Below are positions 23,088-32,853 of a stretch of 64,000 bases of DNA, piece after piece (within the stretch, counting starts at the first letter, position 1; every line of letters begins with the position of its first letter). The translations under genes and the position numbers were made by a program. The stretch spans positions 15,083,272-15,147,271 of the forward strand of contig CM042179.1 of the NCBI GenBank assembly GCA_023376005.1, in the 5' to 3' direction. A model generated the notes under the pieces. The model had not been told where the DNA came from. It saw nothing but the letters and a program-made list of their open reading frames with translations, and did no database searches. The stretch is from Doryteuthis pealeii (lineage: Eukaryota > Mollusca > Cephalopoda > Myopsida > Loliginidae).

Positions 23088-23364
23088 AAGTTTGGACCAT
23101 ATGACCTTTAGGCACCCTTTTTTGATATCGATTAAGAAAGGACATGTTTTTCATTTACACCGTCAATATCCGGTTGTTTTAACAGACGATTTTTAGATTT
23201 TTTTAAATTATAAAACTAACCCCTAACCCTAACCCCTAATTCTAACCCCTAACCCTAACCCTAACCCCAAACAAACAACCGGATATTGACGGTGTAAATT
23301 AAAAACACGTCCTTTCTTAATCGAGATCAAAAAGGGGTGCCTTATGGTCATATGGTCCCAAAGT
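23088..23364. mobile_element. Fold-back element with telomere-like loop
   Basis: The left arm (about 23088-23180) and right arm (about 23272-23364) are inverted, sharing TTTGGACCATATGACC, GGCACCCTTTTTTGAT, TTAAGAAAGGAC and ACCGTCAATATCCGGTTGTT. The loop contains CCCTAA repeats (next entry). Confidence 0.85.
23215..23272. repeat. Interstitial (CCCTAA)n telomere-like repeat
   Basis: About nine CCCTAA/CCCCTAA units, one degenerated to TTCTAA. The plus strand carries the C-rich sequence. TTAGGG is the usual animal telomere unit, so this is an interstitial telomere-like block inside a fold-back loop. Confidence 0.9.
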
Positions 23365-23850
23365 TTAATAAGCAGACACTTGGAATCATCTTAATATTCG
23401 TAGGGATAAAAATAAGATATCAGCAAAGTTTAATGAATTAGTTTGCAAAGTTGGCAATAAACTGCTCCATGCCGAGAAAAGTCAATTAAAAAAGTGTCAA
23501 AGAATTATAAATTTCCACAGTTCTACAGGTGCGATGTAAAACACTTGGCATTTGAAAAGTTCAAGACGTTCGTTACAAAAAAGCGAAAACGCGGGGGCAG
23601 CCAGCTGACATTTTATTTTATTTTATTTTTTTGTGAGCTAAAAATGAGCAACCTTGTTCATGCACTCTTCTTTCAACAAAGGGAATGTTCGGAGTTGAAT
23701 ATGCTGACTAAAGAATAAATCTCCAGCCTAAACCTACAGCTGTTTTTTTTTTGTTTTTTTTTTTTTGTTTTGTTTTTTTAGTTTTGATTTTTTTTAATCT
23801 CACCTCCTAAATGTTCTTATTTTCACTACACAGACATACACACACGCACG
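23365..23850. other. No gene seen; poly-T at 23742-23795
   Basis: A 74-codon plus-strand frame (23494-23718) with a Lys/Arg-rich segment shows no known domain. I leave it uncalled. Confidence 0.5.
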
Positions 23851-23866
23851 CGCGCGCGCACGCACA

Positions 23867-23905
<39 letters not shown>

Positions 23906-23939
23906 TAATATATATATATATATATATAATATATATATA

Positions 23940-23976
<37 letters not shown>
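23851..23976. repeat. (CA)n-(TA)n-(TG)n compound microsatellite
   Basis: CA/CG, TA and TG runs; self-complementary overall. Confidence 0.95.
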
Positions 23977-23981
<5 letters not shown>

Positions 23982-24058
23982 AAAGGGTATGCAAATACAC
24001 AAAGTTGCTAAAATGAATATATTTTTATATAATTTTCATTGCTAATATTGACAATATT

Positions 24059-24062
<4 letters not shown>

Positions 24063-24119
<57 letters not shown>
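24063..24119. repeat. (TA)n microsatellite
   Basis: Perfect TA run directly after a short self-complementary ATATTGACAATATTTCG. Confidence 0.95.
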
Positions 24120-24122
<3 letters not shown>

Positions 24123-24328
24123 TTTTAGAGGGAAATCAACGGAACAAAACAAAAAGAAAAAACGAACAAGTCACAATTTTAACTGTTGGAAAAAGAAAAA
24201 AGACGAATGAGTCGAAATAATAAATATAGGAAAGTGCTCAATACGTACGAGTAGATCCCGTTTAGGGAAACGAATCAGCAACAGAACCTAACTACCCAGC
24301 CTTCCCCGAAAGGATCTTCAAGATAATT

Positions 24329-24374
<46 letters not shown>
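24120..24374. other. No gene seen; (TA)n at 24333-24373
   Basis: A-rich sequence, then a segment with GAAGATCC and GGGGAAGG (minus strand, 24290-24320) that faintly resembles a hammerhead core but lacks GAAA. Confidence 0.5.
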
Positions 24375-24378
<4 letters not shown>

Positions 24379-24605
24379 TTAATTTAATTTTAATTACAAT
24401 GCATGTATCGTATAAAATTCGATAATAATCATAACAAGCAAACCCGGCGGATAAAGTGCGCCACGGGAACACCGTACAGCTGTGTCAACTTTATAAAGTC
24501 TCATCAGCAGTGTATACGATTTCCCCCCGACAGAAATCGAAACCGGGAACCCAGCACGCAGAGTCAGGAACTCTGCATCTGGGCCACTGGCGCGTAGCAC
24601 ACGAC
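24375..24605 (-). mobile_element. Family Y element, single arm
   Basis: Matches one arm of the palindrome at 53459-53882: ATTACAATGCATGTATCG, AAATTCGATAATAATCATAA, CACCGTACAGCTGTG, GACAGAAATCGAAACCGGGA. It carries a hammerhead-like motif on the minus strand (next entry). It abuts a (TA)n run on its left. Confidence 0.8.
24469..24513 (-). ncRNA. Hammerhead-like motif, family Y
   Basis: Minus strand: stem I ACACUG with CGGUGU (one G-U pair), core CUGAUGA intact, stem II ACUUU/AAAGU, then GACA in place of GAAA, and loopless stem III ACAG/CUGU followed by A. One core substitution (GAAA to GACA) would be expected to inactivate it. The sister copy at 53615 has GAAA intact but a different core change, so the family ancestor probably had a complete core. 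Confidence 0.6.
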
Positions 24606-24715
24606 ACACGCCAAATTTAACTTGTCAATGATAAATACGCCACTACTATACATAGTACAGTGAGCGTTTGAGGGAATCGCAAATTAGGCCTATGCCAAGG
24701 TGTAAGGAGTAAATG

Positions 24716-24845
24716 GAATTTGATAATTTGCTTTTGAAGCGTTGTTAAGTAAAGTATATTATCATTTATATTTTTTGAAGGCAATTACAATGCGTATATC
24801 GTATAAAATTCGATAACTATTGAATAAATGGCGAATAAAGTGCGA
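24716..24845. mobile_element. Family Y element, outer fragment
   Basis: AGTAAAGTATATTATC, TTTTTTGAAGGCAATTACAA and AAATTCGATAA match the left end of the palindrome at 53459. It ends in (TA)n at 24845. Confidence 0.75.
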
Positions 24846-24861
24846 TATATATATATATATA

Positions 24862-24915
24862 TATATCCGCTTTGATGAGCCGTGAAACGGTGGAACAGGC
24901 CTGTATACGGATGAC
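24862..24915 (+). ncRNA. Hammerhead-like relic next to (TA)n
   Basis: Stem I AUCCG pairs with CGGAU, then UUGAUGAG, stem II CCG/CGG around UGAAA, GGAA in place of GAAA, and self-complementary ACAGGCCTGT followed by A. The three-stem layout is clear, but two core positions deviate. (TA)n runs flank it on both sides. Confidence 0.35.
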
Positions 24916-24924
24916 TATATATAT

Positions 24925-25150
24925 ATTTCTAAGCGAAGTTTAACAGATTTAACTTCAGAGTTTTCCATCTCCTAGACCGGTTGCGGTACCAAGGTTAAAG
25001 AGCCTAGTCTGTCCTACTATTTAACAATAGCTGGAGGGGGAATAATTGGATTCATACATGTCCTAAAAGTATTTGCGATAGATTAAATGCAAACAACCAT
25101 GTCCAGTATTTGAACTCTGTTTGCTCCGTCCATTTTCCATGATATATATA
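24925..25150 (-). mobile_element. SINE family B
   Basis: Reverse orientation: AGCGAAGTTTAACAG tail region, CTAGACCGG, GTCTGTCCTACTATTTA, ATTTGCGATAGATTAAATGC and a head relic TTTGAACTCTG. Confidence 0.85.
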
Positions 25151-25346
25151 TATTCTTCCCACCTAATTATAAGAAAATTATCACCGAGAGTTGCAAGAGT
25201 ACTGTCTCTTTTTTATAATAGTTAAAGAATATGACTGCATCTTTGCTTTTTCAGTTCTTAATATGTCAGTTCATAAAGATTGTTTAATTGTGTACAACAC
25301 CAAACGGGGTCCATGGTTTGACATGGTGTGCTTAATATTGTTACAG

Positions 25347-25438
25347 GGTATCGGTCTGAAAACTAAAGCGTTAGCTGTAAACACTTCTTTAGATCAATCT
25401 AATACCATCGACACTGGGGACAAGTGTTTGCAAACAAG
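25347..25438 (+). CDS. Possible internal coding exon, unidentified (tentative)
   Basis: A 92-base segment is open in one frame and reads GIGLKTKALAVNTSLDQSNT followed by IDTGDKCLQTR. It is preceded by TATTGTTACAG, an acceptable 3' splice site, and followed by AAG-GTAGTT, an acceptable 5' splice site. The frame stays open upstream to about 25191, with an alternative acceptor (CTTTTTCAG) at about 25254. Composition is more codon-like than the surroundings and the segment matches none of the repeat families seen here. I do not recognise the protein, and no neighbouring exon is evident. Chance is a real alternative. Confidence 0.25.
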
Positions 25439-25699
25439 GTAGTTTTCTCTCTTTCTTTTTTTGTCAATGATAATTGAAATATTTACTTTAAAAAGTCCTG
25501 CATTCGCCGATTCGTGAGTGATTCGCCATTTCCCAATTCTAATAGTGTGTTCTTTGTGGATGGTTGAAAAATATTCTTCGGAGAGATCCAAATACAATCA
25601 TCCGAAAGATAATCGATTGGGAAGGGAAGAACGTGTCCCACGTGGATAGTTCAACACACAAGAAAGAAGACAAACCAAAGGAGCTAAGACTACAACATA

Positions 25700-25714
25700 C
25701 ACACACTACAATGT

Positions 25715-25753
<39 letters not shown>

Positions 25754-25775
25754 TGTGTGTGGTGGGTGTGTGGCG
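25700..25775. repeat. (TG)n microsatellite
   Basis: GTGTGT run with a few interruptions, preceded by CACACTACAATGTGTG. Confidence 0.95.
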
Positions 25776-26261
25776 CAAAAGATGAAAGGAATGGTATAAA
25801 ATCTTGACCCTTCCTCCTCTTGAACCAGGACATTGAAAATATTGATTCAAATTTGATTATAGCTAATATAACTGACACATAATTTGGTGTCTGAATGAAA
25901 ACTTTGTTGTTTTTAGACGATTCATTTCGACCATTGCTTCTTTGTTTCTCATTCAATTCCAATATAAATACAATTTACACATTTGTGTCAAATGTAATAA
26001 ACAATTAATAAAACTATGAAAAACACCATTGTTTTCTTTTTTCCTTTCTTTTCTTTTAAATTCTTAACACTGTGACGACACGTAGCCAATTAAGCGGTAA
26101 ATAATACACTGAGAGGAAAGTAAAAATTGCAACACCTCAAACGATGATGACGATTTTGAATTTGGGTGCAGCATGTGCGTGTTAGTTTGCAACTGATATT
26201 CTGATAACGTTTTCAATGCTATTTGTCTGAAGTTTTTAGATGAGGTTTAATCTGTTTATTT
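25776..26261. other. No gene seen
   Basis: Unclassified sequence. Confidence 0.55.
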
Positions 26262-26445
26262 TTAATTTTTCGGACTATTGTCCTCGTCTTTATCGTGGTA
26301 TGTAAAATCAAAACGTTTCGACCACTGTATCCTCCTACCTTCCTCTAGTGTTTCCTGTGTATCCAATAATCCAACTTGGGAAGTCATTTTGAATAGTTTG
26401 GCTGTTGATTAAGTCCAAAAGATGAGGACAACAGCCCGAAAGATA
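26262..26445. mobile_element. Family Z element, decayed fold-back
   Basis: Left part TTTTCGGACTATTGTCCTCG and AAAACGTTTCGACCAC; right part AAAAGATGAGGACAACAGCC. The arms are recognisable but strongly diverged. Confidence 0.7.
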
Positions 26446-26792
26446 AAAGTTATTCATTTTCAATACTGTTCGACAATCTTGTGACGTACACAGTCTGTAT
26501 ATGTATGCCAAGATATAGGCTTGTGTTAATGCCCTATGAGGATATACAGTACAATTAATATTGGATCTGAATACTGTTTCTACAATGTTTATTTTAGAAA
26601 CAGTGCATGTATTGATTTATATATGGGATTATTTACTATAATTCAGTTATATTATCTCTAAATTCAATTTTAAGTTAATTAAAACATATTTAAGGTGTTA
26701 AAATTTTATTTTTATAACAATGTATAATGATTATATTCGTGGAAGTTAAAATTACGTTGAAAATTAAGATTCCAAATCAAAGCAACAATTAT
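26446..26792. other. No gene seen
   Basis: AT-rich unclassified sequence. Confidence 0.6.
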
Positions 26793-27044
26793 GGGTCGAG
26801 TTAGCTCAGTCGGTAGAGCGTTCGGCTAGAAACCACAGGGTTACTAGTTCGATTCTGGCCATCGCCAACTCAGCATATAAGTAGCACATAGATCTATGCG
26901 GTAAAGTAAGGAGCTGATGGTAGGTGTGGCGCTCCACCTCAGACGCTAAAACAATCTCCTTGGTCTAGCGCTAGTGAAAACGGGATAGACTCCCTCGCTG
27001 ACTGGCTGATACCGACATTAAGCCACCCCGACGACTTTACTTTT
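26793..27044 (+). mobile_element. SINE family A, full-length
   Basis: The best-preserved copy here. A box GAGTTAGCTCAGTCGGTAGA, B box GTTCGATTCTGG, body AGTAGCACATAGATCTATGC and GGAGCTGATGGTAGGTGTGG, tail GCCACCCCGACGACTTTACT. The tRNA-like head spans about 75 bases. Transcription would be by RNA polymerase III from these internal boxes (known for tRNA-derived SINEs). Confidence 0.92.
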
Positions 27045-27825
27045 CTTATACAATTGATACACTTTTATGTACAAATGCAGAATAGTGCGCAAGAGCTAAT
27101 ATCATTAGAAACGCATTTTAGTTATAAATAGTATCAGATTACGATACCTCCCTCCTAACCATAACCCCAGCCGAACACTAACCCTAGCGTCTCAAAGGTT
27201 TCGAGTATTTCCGTGAAATGTAATGCTTTTAATACGTAATCTAATAATATTATCTCTTGTGTGCTGTTCTGCATTAGTACCATATATATAATGTGTGTGT
27301 GTGTGTGCGTGTGTGTGTGTGTGTGTGTGTTGTTTGTGTGTTTGTTTGTGTGTGTATGTGTGTGTAAGTCCGCCTATGGCAAAGTGTTTTATTCATTTTA
27401 TAAAAAGAAAAACTGTCTATATTGATCTTCAAGAATCCAATAAATAAAATTTAAAAAAAAACAATGAAATCTTTTTGTCTTTATTTTCAGAAGTGATAAA
27501 TATTACTTATTAGATTATTTCAACAACATAAATCTTTTAAACAAACAAAAGATTTACAGACTTAGTTTAATTGTCACTATTTCGTATATTCCTACGAGAC
27601 TTTCATTCTATTGCACATTCGTATGTTGAAAAGAAAAAAGGGATTATATTAAGTTATGAAAATAAATATTTTAGATAATTTTTAATAGCATTTATTGGCG
27701 AGATCTTTTTGTAGTGCATATTTATTTTAAATATCAGGCATAATTATTTTTTCTAAATAGTTTAAAATCAATCTATGGCAATTTATATATATATATGCAC
27801 TATATTCGTTTCTATTAAATACTAG
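27045..27825. other. No gene seen; (GT)n at 27293-27366
   Basis: AT-rich sequence around a GT microsatellite. Confidence 0.65.
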
Positions 27826-28045
27826 CCTTGTCGGTGAGGTTTATAATATGCTGATTGTATTCCTGCAGAGAGGTAAGACCCCCCACCTCAAGGAGTATAC
27901 CGGTATGATCTTAAACTGCAGCACCAGTTCTCAACATCTGGTGAGTGTGAAGTACCCCTTTATTATCATTACTCCATGTCTACTCTGACCTGGAGTGGTA
28001 GCACTTGCTAGGGTCCCATTTGCGGGCCAAATAGATGTTTAAAAA
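27826..28045 (+). mobile_element. SINE family T body fragment
   Basis: Its reverse complement gives CTACCACTCCAGGTCAGAGT, TGGAGTAATGATAATAAAGG and ACCTCTCTGCAGG, matching the family T bodies at 45936-46350, 52795-53345 and 56640-56990 but in the opposite orientation. Confidence 0.75.
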
Positions 28046-28138
28046 TTATTCGTATTCACGAGGACCGTGTGCGAAAAAATTCTAAAGAAGCAACAACAGA
28101 AAAAATATAAATATAAACATACAATGAATGCATGTATG

Positions 28139-28430
28139 CGTGTGGTGGTATAATGGTTAGAGTCATAGGAACTGAACACGAAGAGACGAGTTCAAATCCT
28201 GAACGAGGCTGTTTGCATTTCACATAGCGCTAATACCCTTGGAAAATGTATGAAAACAAACTATTTTCCCTCCAGATATGGGTAAATAGTCGGACAGACT
28301 GGGCGCTTTAACCTTGATTAGGCAACCAGTCTAGGAGAAGGAAAACTAATAATTCAAATCTGTTAAACTCTGCTTAAAAAATTGACCTTGAGTCATCCTG
28401 CTCGTGTGGAGAAGCTTGGTAAATATGTTT
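28139..28430 (+). mobile_element. SINE family B, full-length
   Basis: Head GTGGTGGTATAATGGTTAGA (A box region) and GAGTTCAAATCCTGAACGAG (B box), body TTGCATTTCACATAGCGCTA, GATATGGGTAAATAGTCGGA, AATCTGTTAAACTCTGCTTA, tail CTTGGTAAATATG. Confidence 0.92.
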
Positions 28431-28431
28431 A

Positions 28432-28688
28432 AGTAAAAGTAAAGTCAACGGGGCGGCCTAAAGTCGGTATCAGCCAGTCAGCGAGGGAGTCTATCCCCTT
28501 TTCAATAGCGCTAGATCAAGGAGATTGTTTTTAGCATCTGAGGTGGAGCGCCACACCTACCATCAGCTCCTTACTTTACCGCACAGATCCCTGTGCTACT
28601 CATACGCTGAGTTGGCGAGGACCGGTATCGAACTAGGAACCTTGTGGTTTCTAGCCGAACGCTCTACCGACTGAGCTAACCCGTCCCC
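28432..28688 (-). mobile_element. SINE family A, full-length, tail to tail with family B
   Basis: Tail AAAGTCAACGGGGCGGCC, body TACCATCAGCTCCTTACTTT, B box GGACCGGTATCGAACTAGG, A box CTCTACCGACTGAGCTAACC. The same tail-to-tail A/B arrangement occurs at 18626-19207. Confidence 0.92.
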
Positions 28689-28719
28689 GCATACAATGAA
28701 CGTGATTCCCTAACCTCAA

Positions 28720-28784
28720 TGCATGAAATAACTCTAGACGGATTGATATGCCGTTAAAATCAACCAATCAGTCAATTAGATATA
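28720..28784 (+). mobile_element. Shared SINE/LINE tail fragment
   Basis: AAATAACTCTAGACGGATTG then ATATGCCGTTAAAATCAACC matches the tail described at 31794-32200. Confidence 0.6.
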
Positions 28785-29440
28785 CTAGCAAATATATGCA
28801 CCCTCTGGGTGCAAGTATTTAAGTTTTAATGTAATAAAATATTGTATTAAATTAGAAAGGCTAATGAAACTAAATAAGAATACAGATAAAAAGATTTGAA
28901 ACAGAGGGAGTATAATAAAAGATTTGAAACAGAGGGAGTATAATAAAAAATGGAACAACTGAAACTTACTCTTCCATCACTCTCGTCTTTCATTGTTATT
29001 TTTTCTAATTTAAGTATTTAGTTATAAGGGGAAGTAAAGAATAAAATGACAGTTATTTATCTTGTTAATGGATTTCATTTAAGATTCATTGAAGAGATTT
29101 TTGCTTATATTCATTAAAATAAAACCAAACAGTTAGAAATCAATAATATTAAGCACATATTTATTAAATTCGATCTTTTAATATTAATATGCAAATTAGC
29201 CTTCCCGTTCACACTGTAAACCGCTATTTTGTTGTATATATAAATATAATTGCATGTTGTCAGTATGTAGACATAGTTAACAGTATTAATAATGTAAGAC
29301 AATTTTATTAATAATTGTGGTTTAGATAAAAAAATAAAATCATGGAGAATGTGATGTCAATAACTAAGAGAATTGTGACTTGAGTAGGAATATAGTTTCG
29401 GTTACAGACAGAAAAACACACAATCTCCATTATAATAAGA
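28785..29440 (-). mobile_element. Non-autonomous Helitron, HEL-1, copy 2
   Basis: Same ends as copy 1: CTAG at the left edge followed outward by T, TCTTATTATAATGGAG at the right edge preceded by A (minus strand). GCACCCAGAGGGTGC hairpin (one central mismatch) near CTAG. It contains a small internal duplication (AAAGATTTGAAACAGAGG twice at 28892-28935). The frame at the element's 5' end is interrupted. Confidence 0.88.
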
Positions 29441-29602
29441 TGTTATAGCTTATATAACAATAGCCAGTTATTAAACTGGCTATTGATGCCAAAAATATTC
29501 TAAAGAAATCAGATGAATTATTGCACATGCTGAAGTTTTGAGTTTTCATTTTGGAACACATTTCAAAATACAAATAAAATACAAAGAGAATACTTACAAT
29601 TA

Positions 29603-29705
29603 AGCCACGAATGGAGTACCAGTTCCCGATTTACCACTGAAGTTAACCATCGTTGAGCCTGCTCAGTACGTTGATAGGTGACCGCTTCAGTTCAGCACCA
29701 AATTG
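29603..29705 (+). mobile_element. 5S rRNA-derived sequence
   Basis: TTTACCACTGAAGTTAACCA, GAGCCTGCTCAGTACGTTGA and TAGGTGACCGCTTCAG match the internal region and C box of 5S rRNA with several changes. Isolated, without flanking rDNA. Confidence 0.7.
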
Positions 29706-29884
29706 ATGTTTGTGTATTTGACTAAAGAACGTTTAATAAGTTCTATGAAATATAATGTCAGTTTTTCCGGAACATATTTATAAGCTAGAACATTTTGTCC
29801 GGAACATATTATTTAAGCTAGAACATATTTTTGGTTGTTTTCAAGATAGCATTAACGAATTTTTAAAAATTTCTTTAAAGAATT
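29706..29884. other. No gene seen
   Basis: AT-rich, with GAACATATTTATAAGCTAGA repeated imperfectly at about 29771 and 29803. Confidence 0.6.
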
Positions 29885-30258
29885 GTTTTAAGGGATGCTT
29901 CTTTTAAATTAGCGTCAGGAGCGTACCTCATACAGTCTTTTGATCTGCTTTTTTTCTGGAAAATAAACTTTTCATTTGAATTCTGAAATAATTTTCTTGT
30001 ACAATAAAGTATTTTGGATATTTTTCAATAAATATGACTCAATTAACATTTTTTTTTAAATGAATTAAACTTTTTTTCAATAAATATAATTTGAAATCTT
30101 TCATTGAAACATATACATTGAAAAATACCCGAAATAATTTATTGTAAAAGAAAATTATTTAAGAATTCAAATGAAAAACAAGTTGATTTTCAAAAAAAAA
30201 AAATCAGACCAAAAGAGCGTACGTTTGGCTCCTGTAGTTAATTTAAAGGGAACATTTC
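29885..30258. mobile_element. Fold-back element, diverged arms
   Basis: Arms about 29885-30032 and 30117-30258 are inverted, sharing AGGAGCGTAC, TTTGATCTG, CTTTTCATTTGAATTCT and ATAATTTTCTTGTACAATAA-like segments. The loop is about 85 bases and is itself partly inverted. The arms differ by many small changes, so this copy is older than those at 6387 or 13533. Confidence 0.7.
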
Positions 30259-30612
30259 TTTTTTTTTTTTAAATGAATGAAAAATCCGGGAGTGCGTATC
30301 CTGAAGAAAAACATTTTTTTATATGTTCGAGCTTAACAAGTAAAATAATAATATACCAAAATATAATATAATACCAAAAGTATATAATACCAAAATATAA
30401 TACCAATATAAGTATAATACCAAAAATTTTGTATAATAAATTTTGAAATAGTGTTTCCAAGAAATAATTTTTGAACGTATTTAGTTTATATTGTTTTCTA
30501 TTATTCGCGGATTTTATTAATCAGCCGCGAATAACGATATTCTGTTAGATTTGAATAACGTATATAAATAAGTACATTGACGTTGAAGACATAGGATCGC
30601 GGACTTTACATA
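30259..30612. other. No gene seen
   Basis: AT-rich, with TATAATACCAAAA units at 30350-30425. Confidence 0.6.
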
Positions 30613-31228
30613 TCTTTCTTATTATAATGGAGATTGTATGTTTGTCTGTCTGTAACCGAAACTATATCACTACTCAAGTCACAATTCCCTTAGTTATTGA
30701 TGTCACATTCACCATGAATTTGTTTTTATTTAAACCTCAATTATTGATAAAATTGTTATACCTTATTAATACTGTTGGATTAATCTGCATACTAATAACA
30801 TGCAAGTATATTTATATATTCAACAAAATAGCGGTTTACAGTGTGAACGAGAAGGCTAATTTACATATTGATATTAAGAATTTGATTTTAATAAATATAT
30901 GCTTAATATTATTGATTTCTAATTGTTTGGTTTTCTCTTAATGAATCTGAGCAAAAATCTCGGGGATGAATCTTAAAAGAAATCCATAAACAAGACGAAA
31001 GAACTGTAATTTTATTAAATACTTCATAATCTAACTAAATAGATAAATTAGGAAAAATGAAAGACGGGAGTGATGGAAAATGATAGAAGAGTTAGATTTA
31101 AAGCTGTTCTATTTTTCGATTATCATCCCTCAGTTTATGATTTTCTAAATAGTTTCTGATTTGATACAATATTTTATATAAAATCAAAACCTAAATACTT
31201 GCACCCGAAGGGTGCGTATATTTGCTAG
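30613..31228 (+). mobile_element. Non-autonomous Helitron, HEL-1, copy 3
   Basis: Start TCTTATTATAATGG at 30617 (or TC at 30613, which follows A), hairpin GCACCCGAAGGGTGC, end CTAG at 31225-31228 followed by T. It holds the longest version of the family frame, 104 codons at 30627-30941, beginning MEIVCLSVCNRNYITTQVTI and rich in Ile/Leu (membrane-like). The same frame is broken by stops in copies 1 and 4, so I regard coding as unproven. Confidence 0.87.
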
Positions 31229-31349
31229 TATGAATAATAAAACTAACATAATTCCTAATTGCCGTGTTTGAAAGACGTGTCAGACATTACACTTTATGGA
31301 AGACACCAAAACTCTTAAATCAGTTTTCTTAGTAAATAATAACTTTTAT
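31229..31349. other. No gene seen
   Basis: Short unclassified spacer. Confidence 0.6.
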
Positions 31350-31640
31350 TTACTTAGTTGGAGGTGCTCGGTGTTTAATGGTTATCGTTGCTGGAAATAG
31401 GCTCGGCAACTTACGTTAAAATATTGGATGACCCTGCTTGCATTTCACATAGCGCTAATACCTTTGAGAATGGTATGCATCCAACTATTCTCCCTCCAGC
31501 TATGGGTAAATAGTAGGACAGACTTGGCTCTTTAACCTTCGTATGGTAACCGGTCTAGGAGAAAATTCCTCTCAATTTAAACCTGTTAAACCCCGCTTAA
31601 AATTAACATTGTGTCGAGTTCTGTTCACATGGAGGGATTG
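31350..31640 (+). mobile_element. SINE family B, with (TA)n tail
   Basis: Head TTTAATGGTTATCGTTGCTG, body TTGCATTTCACATAGCGCTA, GCTATGGGTAAATAGTAGGA, AACCTGTTAAACCCCGC, tail GGGATTGGGTATATA running into (TA)n (31641-31682). It shares upstream CTTTTATTTACTTAGTTGGA with the copy at 35200. Confidence 0.9.
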
Positions 31641-31682
<42 letters not shown>

Positions 31683-31686
<4 letters not shown>

Positions 31687-31793
31687 AGTATACAAAAAGT
31701 AATAATTGGGTGTGTCCGTGCTTGCGATCGTTAAATCGAATTTGTATTTCCTTTCCCGTTTCTTCCTTATTAAAAACTCTTCGAAGAAGTAAG
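31683..31793. other. No gene seen
   Basis: Short unclassified spacer. Confidence 0.6.
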
Positions 31794-32200
31794 ATTGGTT
31801 TGATTTGGTTGGTTTGGTTTTACGGCATGTCAACCCCTTGGGTTATTTTATGCCGAATACTTCCATTGGTAATTTGGTATTCAAAAATGTATAGGGGTTT
31901 ATTTGCTGTAATCAAGTTTTCTGTTGAGAATTTTAACATCAAGAGAGAGAATGGGTGATTTTGGAGGTCTATGAATTTACATCCTTGATAAGAGGCCGGT
32001 TCTTTTCAAAAAGTTTAATATCCTCTTGGGATCTATTTTTCCAAATAGTTTGTCCATGCTGTCAACATTGTAGGACTTTCTTCGAATGTGGGAGAGGTGT
32101 GTGCATTCAATCAGAATATTTTTTCCAAAGTGTATCGGTTTCCGCATGAACATTTAGGTGGAGGTTCTTCTTTTAAAATGAAGGAGTGGGTTAAAGAAGT
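31794..32200 (-). pseudogene. LINE ORF2 C-terminus with 3' UTR and tail (frameshifted relic)
   Basis: Read on the minus strand, one frame gives PPKCSCGNRYTLEK. After a frameshift near 32115 it continues NILIECTHLSHIRRKSYNV, then DSMDKLFGKIDPKRILNF and LKRTGLLSRM, to a stop at 31977-31979. A Cys-x-Cys motif, a Glu-Cys-Thr-His segment, an Arg-rich turn and an Ile-x-x-Phe-Leu ... Gly-Leu end are typical of the C-terminus of jockey-like LINE ORF2. The 3' UTR of about 180 bases ends GGCATAAAATAACCC, GGTTGACATGCCGTAAAA and (ACCAA)n. That tail is shared by SINEs elsewhere in the window. Confidence 0.75.
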
Positions 32201-32688
32201 AAGAGTTTTCTCTTTTTTCTCTTCATTTTTTTGTTTGTCTAATATTTTCTTTAGAAATTGCCACATTTTAGAACATATGATAATGTAGTTGGCTGTAAAA
32301 ATAAAAACAGAATATAAATTCGCAATTAAAATACATTTTATTTACAAAAAAACAGTTCGTTTTTGTTTTCCTTTTTGTTTGATTTTTTGTTTGTGTTTGA
32401 TTTTTAGGGAGGAAGGTGTTTTTTACAATATCTAAAACCAAAGTAAAAAGCGGGGGGGGGGGTTCTAATAATGTTCATTTCATATTTGTTGATGGAAAAC
32501 CAATAAAAGATTGTTTTGCAATTCTTGAAGCATTAACACTTGAAATAATTATTAATTAATCTCCTTAAAATTAAACTTTACTCAATAAAATACTAATTCC
32601 AACCATTGAAAAATGCAGTTATGCGTTTGTCAAGTCCAGAAATCCCAAATATCCACTTGTCTTCATTCGTCTTTGAAATATTATTATT
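32201..32688. other. No gene seen
   Basis: AT-rich; G10 run at about 32453-32462. Possibly more of the LINE, but I cannot read a protein. Confidence 0.5.
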
Positions 32689-32853
32689 TCATGAGTAGCA
32701 CAGATATGAGTGGTAAAGTGGGAAGCTGATGGTAGGCGTTGCCACTTAAGACGCAAAAACAATCTCCCTAATATAGTGCTAGTCAAAAGGGAATAGACTT
32801 CCTCGCTGTCCGGCTGATATGGATAATATGCCATTCCGCCGACTTTACTTTTT
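32689..32853 (+). mobile_element. SINE family A, 5'-truncated and diverged
   Basis: ATGAGTAGCACAGATATGAG, GCTGATGGTAGGCGTTG, GACTTCCTCGCTGTCCGGCT, tail CATTCCGCCGACTTTACTTT. Confidence 0.8.

Noticed and set aside
23215..23272. True chromosome end
   Set aside because: Only about nine CCCTAA units inside a fold-back loop, with ordinary sequence on both sides.
24285..24325. Minus-strand TTGAAGATCC...GGGGAAGG as a hammerhead
   Set aside because: GAAA is missing and no convincing stem III or stem I could be formed.
26793..26870. Possible functional tRNA gene at a SINE A head (and at other SINE heads)
   Set aside because: A and B boxes are present, but the anticodon and acceptor arms do not form a regular cloverleaf and the sequence continues into the SINE body.
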